A DNA stretch of 38,556 bases, taken from the NCBI GenBank assembly GCA_028277265.1, contig JANQGP010000054.1:1-38556 (forward strand), read 5' to 3'. Each line of letters begins with the position of its first letter. Position 1 is the stretch's first letter. The DNA comes from Woeseiaceae bacterium (lineage in GTDB: Bacteria > Pseudomonadota > Gammaproteobacteria > Steroidobacterales > Woeseiaceae). Under the pieces are notes generated by a model. The model searched no databases. It was given only the letters and a program-made list of their open reading frames with translations, and was not told the DNA's origin. Below are positions 35,463 to 38,556 of the stretch, piece by piece. The position numbers and the translations under genes are program-made.

Positions 35463-36457
35463 TGAAGCGTAGCCGGATACAGATCTTGCCCGTCGCATTG
35501 CTTGCCGCTGCCTGCGTCGGCGCCAGTGATGTCTCCGTTGAGATTGGCATCGACGCGCCGGATGGCTATATCCGCGGCGCAGTCTTTGAGCTTGGCGCCG
35601 TGTATGAAGCGGATGGTGTGGAGGAACAGGTGGATGTCGACGACCGTGTGCTCGAGTCAGACCCGAGCTTCATCGTGCGTGTGCCTGCTCGCGAGCAGTC
35701 CAGGTTGCTCGCAATCGTGACCGAGTTGCGGCACCCGAAATACAAGCCCACAAAGGTGACCGTCGACATGAGTCGGGACTCGTCGTCGCGGACAGTGACG
35801 CTGCAGCCGCGGCGATGGACGACGAACGAGAGGAACACGTTTATCCAGCCCGCATACGGCACAGCGGTTGCAGCTGTGGAGCACCTGGACTGGATCGGCG
35901 AGATCTACTTCCGGCGCCCCGAATGGTTTCTGATAAACGAAGCGTTTCAGCGGGACCATCGGCTCGTAGCCATGCTGGCATATGGCGGAGGTGGCAAGAC
36001 AGGTCATTGGGAAGAGGTGCGCCTTGCCAATATCGAGCGGTGGAAATCCCTGCAGGAGTCCATGGAAGAGAGGTCGTATACGCCTTGCCCGCCCGGTTAC
36101 GAGCCGGAGGGTTTCGCGCACCGCCCTTGCGGCGCCGAGAAGCTCAACATTACCTACTACGAGCGCGACGACGGCAAAGCCCCGGTAGCAGCGGAAGAGG
36201 AATGGCAGAGCCAGGTTGCTCATGCCCGCGCCGACCTTGCGAAGCGACTTCAGCTAAACGAGTCTGCCGTCCAGCTCGGCGGGTACGAACTGAGATCCTA
36301 TGATCCCGAGTTGGCTTTCTGCCCCGATGCCGGGGAGCCTCCAAACGTCGAAGACGAGCCCGGTTACGAGATCATCTTCAGTGTCCGGGACCGTGGCGTG
36401 TTCGTGTACCTGGGAAGGAAGGGCGAGCTGCCGTTCTATTGCAGGAGCAGGACGTAG
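35462..36457 (+). CDS. Predicted lipoprotein, unknown function
   Basis: GTG start overlapping the acylase stop (TAGTG); MKRSRIQILPVALLAAACVGASDV contains a lipobox-like LAAAC; no recognised domain. Confidence 0.75.
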   Translation: MKRSRIQILPVALLAAACVGASDVSVEIGIDAPDGYIRGAVFELGAVYEADGVEEQVDVDDRVLESDPSFIVRVPAREQSRLLAIVTELRHPKYKPTKVTVDMSRDSSSRTVTLQPRRWTTNERNTFIQPAYGTAVAAVEHLDWIGEIYFRRPEWFLINEAFQRDHRLVAMLAYGGGGKTGHWEEVRLANIERWKSLQESMEERSYTPCPPGYEPEGFAHRPCGAEKLNITYYERDDGKAPVAAEEEWQSQVAHARADLAKRLQLNESAVQLGGYELRSYDPELAFCPDAGEPPNVEDEPGYEIIFSVRDRGVFVYLGRKGELPFYCRSRT

Positions 36458-36578
36458 GGGTCGAGGCAAGGCTTCCGTTCGAACGTCCGGTTTCGGGGTA
36501 CTATGACGTTCTGCCAACGACCCCTTGCGGCCATTCCAACGATGGCGCTACTTCCTTTTTTCAAGGAGTCATCGACTG

Positions 36579-38411
36579 ATGCTGCGGGCACGAATATCAC
36601 ACGTATTTCCGGCTTCGATGTTCGCAGTCTTCTGGTCTTGCGTTTGCCTTGCCACCGAATCCAATCTGGAAAACGACGTCGAGGACGCCATTGTCGAGGA
36701 GGGCCTGGCCGGGATTGCCTGGACGCTGGTCCGTGAAAACGGCGACGTGACTCTGGGCTCGGCCGGTGCGAAGGATAACAGCACCGGCGCTGCTTTCGCC
36801 CCGGATACCCGGTTTCATGTCGGCTCACTGACCAAGACTCTGCTGGCTACCGGCGTCCTCAGGTTGGCTACCGAAGGGCAGATCAGTCTTGACGCTCCGG
36901 TGCTTCGTTATCTTCCGGACCTGTTTTCTGACCAGCCTCCAGCCGGCTTCTCCGACATCGAAGTCCGACACCTCCTGGATCATACGGCCGGTCTGAACGA
37001 CGCGCAGATGTGGCACGTGTTTAGCGAGCGTGCCAGTCCGGATGGTCCGCTTATCGCCGCATTCACCGATCCGGAATCTCAGTTACGGGTTCGATCGCCG
37101 CCTGGAGCCCGCTTCTCTTACTCCAACACGGGTTACACCTTACTTGGAATGATCATCGAGTCGGTCGTCGGTGATCGGTACGAAACGTACCTGGATGAGC
37201 ATGTGCTGGCACCTCTCGCGATGCGCGACAGTACGTTCAAGTTCACCAGGCAGGAGGGCGAAGGTGCCGACCCCATGCTGGCCTGGGGGCACGTTGATGA
37301 CGGCTCGCGGTTTGCGTCAAGCCCGGTATTCCTGAGACCCGCCGGGCAGTTCACAACGACGATTGCCGATCTGGCCCGATTCGCCCGGTTTTTGTTGGGC
37401 GATGGCGTTGTTGACGGCCGGAGGTTTATAGATGAGTCCCTTATGGGGTCCAGAGCCAGGCCGCTCGGGACGGAAGCGGCGAATGAGGGCCTGGTCGCGG
37501 GTTACGCTCTCGGTCTGGGGCGTCGGGACCGACACGGTGTGGTTGGATACTGCCATAGCGGAAATATCGTCGGTTTCGTGGCAATGCTCTGTATCTTTCC
37601 CGATGAGCAAAGTGCTTTCGCGTACAGCGTCAACACGGACAGCGAAACCGCAGACTACGGCCGTTTCGATAGCTTGTTCATTGAAGCGCTCGACGTCGCC
37701 AAGGCAGTACCGCCACAAACAGCAAGTCCTGCTTCCGATATCTCGGAGTGGCAAGGTCGTTACGTGCTTAGCCCGAATCGCTTCCAGGCTTTCGAGTACC
37801 TCGATACCGTATTCGGCTCTATCAGGATTTCCGCCAACGGAGATCTTCTCACCTTGGCGTCGATGCAACAGGAAGACCGGAATTTGCGGCCCGTAGGTGA
37901 ACGCCTCTTTTCGGCCAACGACCGTTCCGCGACATCACATGTATTCTACCGGGGCGAGGACGGGGAGTATCTGGTCAGCGACGGCTTCCTGACCTTCGAG
38001 AAGACGGCGGCAGCCTATCTGATCGCACACTGGACCAGCATTCTCCTCGGGCTTGCCGGGCTGGCCTGGATATTGTTTGTCGGCACCGTTTCGCTGATTC
38101 GATACCGCCTGAAGATGTTTCGGCGACCCGAGGCTCCGGCTTTCGTCGCTTCAGTCTTGCTTTTTGCCCCGATTCCGTTTTTTCTGACTCAGTCGTTCAT
38201 GGCTCTTGGAGACCCCACTTTTGCAAGTGGATTGCTGGCAGCTGCCACACTGTTGCTTCCGATTGGAATGCTCCTGACGGTATTGCGTACAAAGAAGACG
38301 TGGAAAGTGTCGCCGCTGGACCTTGCCAATGGAACGGCAGCTGCCTTTGTGGTGCAATGGTGTGCGGTACTCGTAGCAGCGGGCATGTTGCCTTTCAGGC
38401 TTTGGGCTTGA
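36579..38411 (+). CDS. Serine hydrolase (class C beta-lactamase/penicillin-binding-protein-like) with C-terminal TM domain
   Basis: SxxK in FHVGSLTKTLLATGVLRLATEGQISLDAPVLRYLPDLF; YSNTGY; AAGGAG upstream of ATG 36579; about four hydrophobic helices in the last 130 residues. Confidence 0.92.
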   Translation: MLRARISHVFPASMFAVFWSCVCLATESNLENDVEDAIVEEGLAGIAWTLVRENGDVTLGSAGAKDNSTGAAFAPDTRFHVGSLTKTLLATGVLRLATEGQISLDAPVLRYLPDLFSDQPPAGFSDIEVRHLLDHTAGLNDAQMWHVFSERASPDGPLIAAFTDPESQLRVRSPPGARFSYSNTGYTLLGMIIESVVGDRYETYLDEHVLAPLAMRDSTFKFTRQEGEGADPMLAWGHVDDGSRFASSPVFLRPAGQFTTTIADLARFARFLLGDGVVDGRRFIDESLMGSRARPLGTEAANEGLVAGYALGLGRRDRHGVVGYCHSGNIVGFVAMLCIFPDEQSAFAYSVNTDSETADYGRFDSLFIEALDVAKAVPPQTASPASDISEWQGRYVLSPNRFQAFEYLDTVFGSIRISANGDLLTLASMQQEDRNLRPVGERLFSANDRSATSHVFYRGEDGEYLVSDGFLTFEKTAAAYLIAHWTSILLGLAGLAWILFVGTVSLIRYRLKMFRRPEAPAFVASVLLFAPIPFFLTQSFMALGDPTFASGLLAAATLLLPIGMLLTVLRTKKTWKVSPLDLANGTAAAFVVQWCAVLVAAGMLPFRLWA

Positions 38412-38475
38412 GGCCACGTGCGGGTCTCGCCATCTCGCCGGCCGGCCGCGGGTGCAAAACAGGCAAGGGGGCGCG

Positions 38476-38556
38476 ATGTCGAAGATGATCATTGGGTTTT
38501 TGCTCGGCGTGGTAACAACCCTTGTTGTGGTCCACCTTGTCGGCGATCCGCCTTCG
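38476..38556 (+). CDS. Partial ORF, small membrane protein N-terminus (truncated by window edge)
   Basis: MSKMIIGFLLGVVTTLVVVHLVGDPPS..., hydrophobic start; AAGGGGG upstream of ATG. Confidence 0.5.
   Translation, partial: MSKMIIGFLLGVVTTLVVVHLVGDPPS

Noticed and set aside
36460-36520. TTCGAACG-type short palindromes after the lipoprotein gene as a terminator
   Set aside because: Stem too short and no T-tract.
1-38556. CRISPR arrays, tRNA/rRNA, IS elements, prophage or toxin-antitoxin genes
   Set aside because: No regularly spaced repeats, transposase or integrase motifs, tRNA-like cloverleaf or toxin families recognised by reading; a dedicated tRNA/ncRNA scan was not possible.

Overview
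The window is a gene-dense, high-GC bacterial chromosomal segment. Its gene content looks proteobacterial, probably gammaproteobacterial, but that is inference only. I find about 30 protein-coding genes and no rRNA, tRNA, CRISPR, transposase or phage genes. From left to right: cydAB (short-Q-loop, CIO-like type) with a GbsR/MarR regulator; a CIA30-family protein; a TerB-like protein; Fe/Mn superoxide dismutase; a fasciclin / ECF sigma / RskA-type anti-sigma operon; acyl-CoA dehydrogenases; a PEBP-family protein; a thioesterase; an AGXT2L/ETNPPL-like class III aminotransferase; an Asp/Glu racemase; a succinate-semialdehyde-type dehydrogenase; an NSS transporter; an M16 peptidase; an SDR plus two hotdog dehydratases; an S9 peptidase; a beta-propeller protein; and, at the right, a divergent locus centred on a TetR regulator. 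The TetR locus is the most interesting part. One arm is TonB receptor, sphingosine-1-phosphate-lyase-like PLP enzyme and MFS transporter. The other arm is TetR, ALDH3-like aldehyde dehydrogenase, fold-III PLP aldolase/racemase-like enzyme, Ntn acylase and orphan lipoprotein. The two arms flank a 40-bp double inverted repeat that is a strong candidate operator. I propose a regulated uptake and degradation system for an N-acylated amino-alcohol or sphingoid-like compound. The MFS gene in this locus also lacks a normal start codon.
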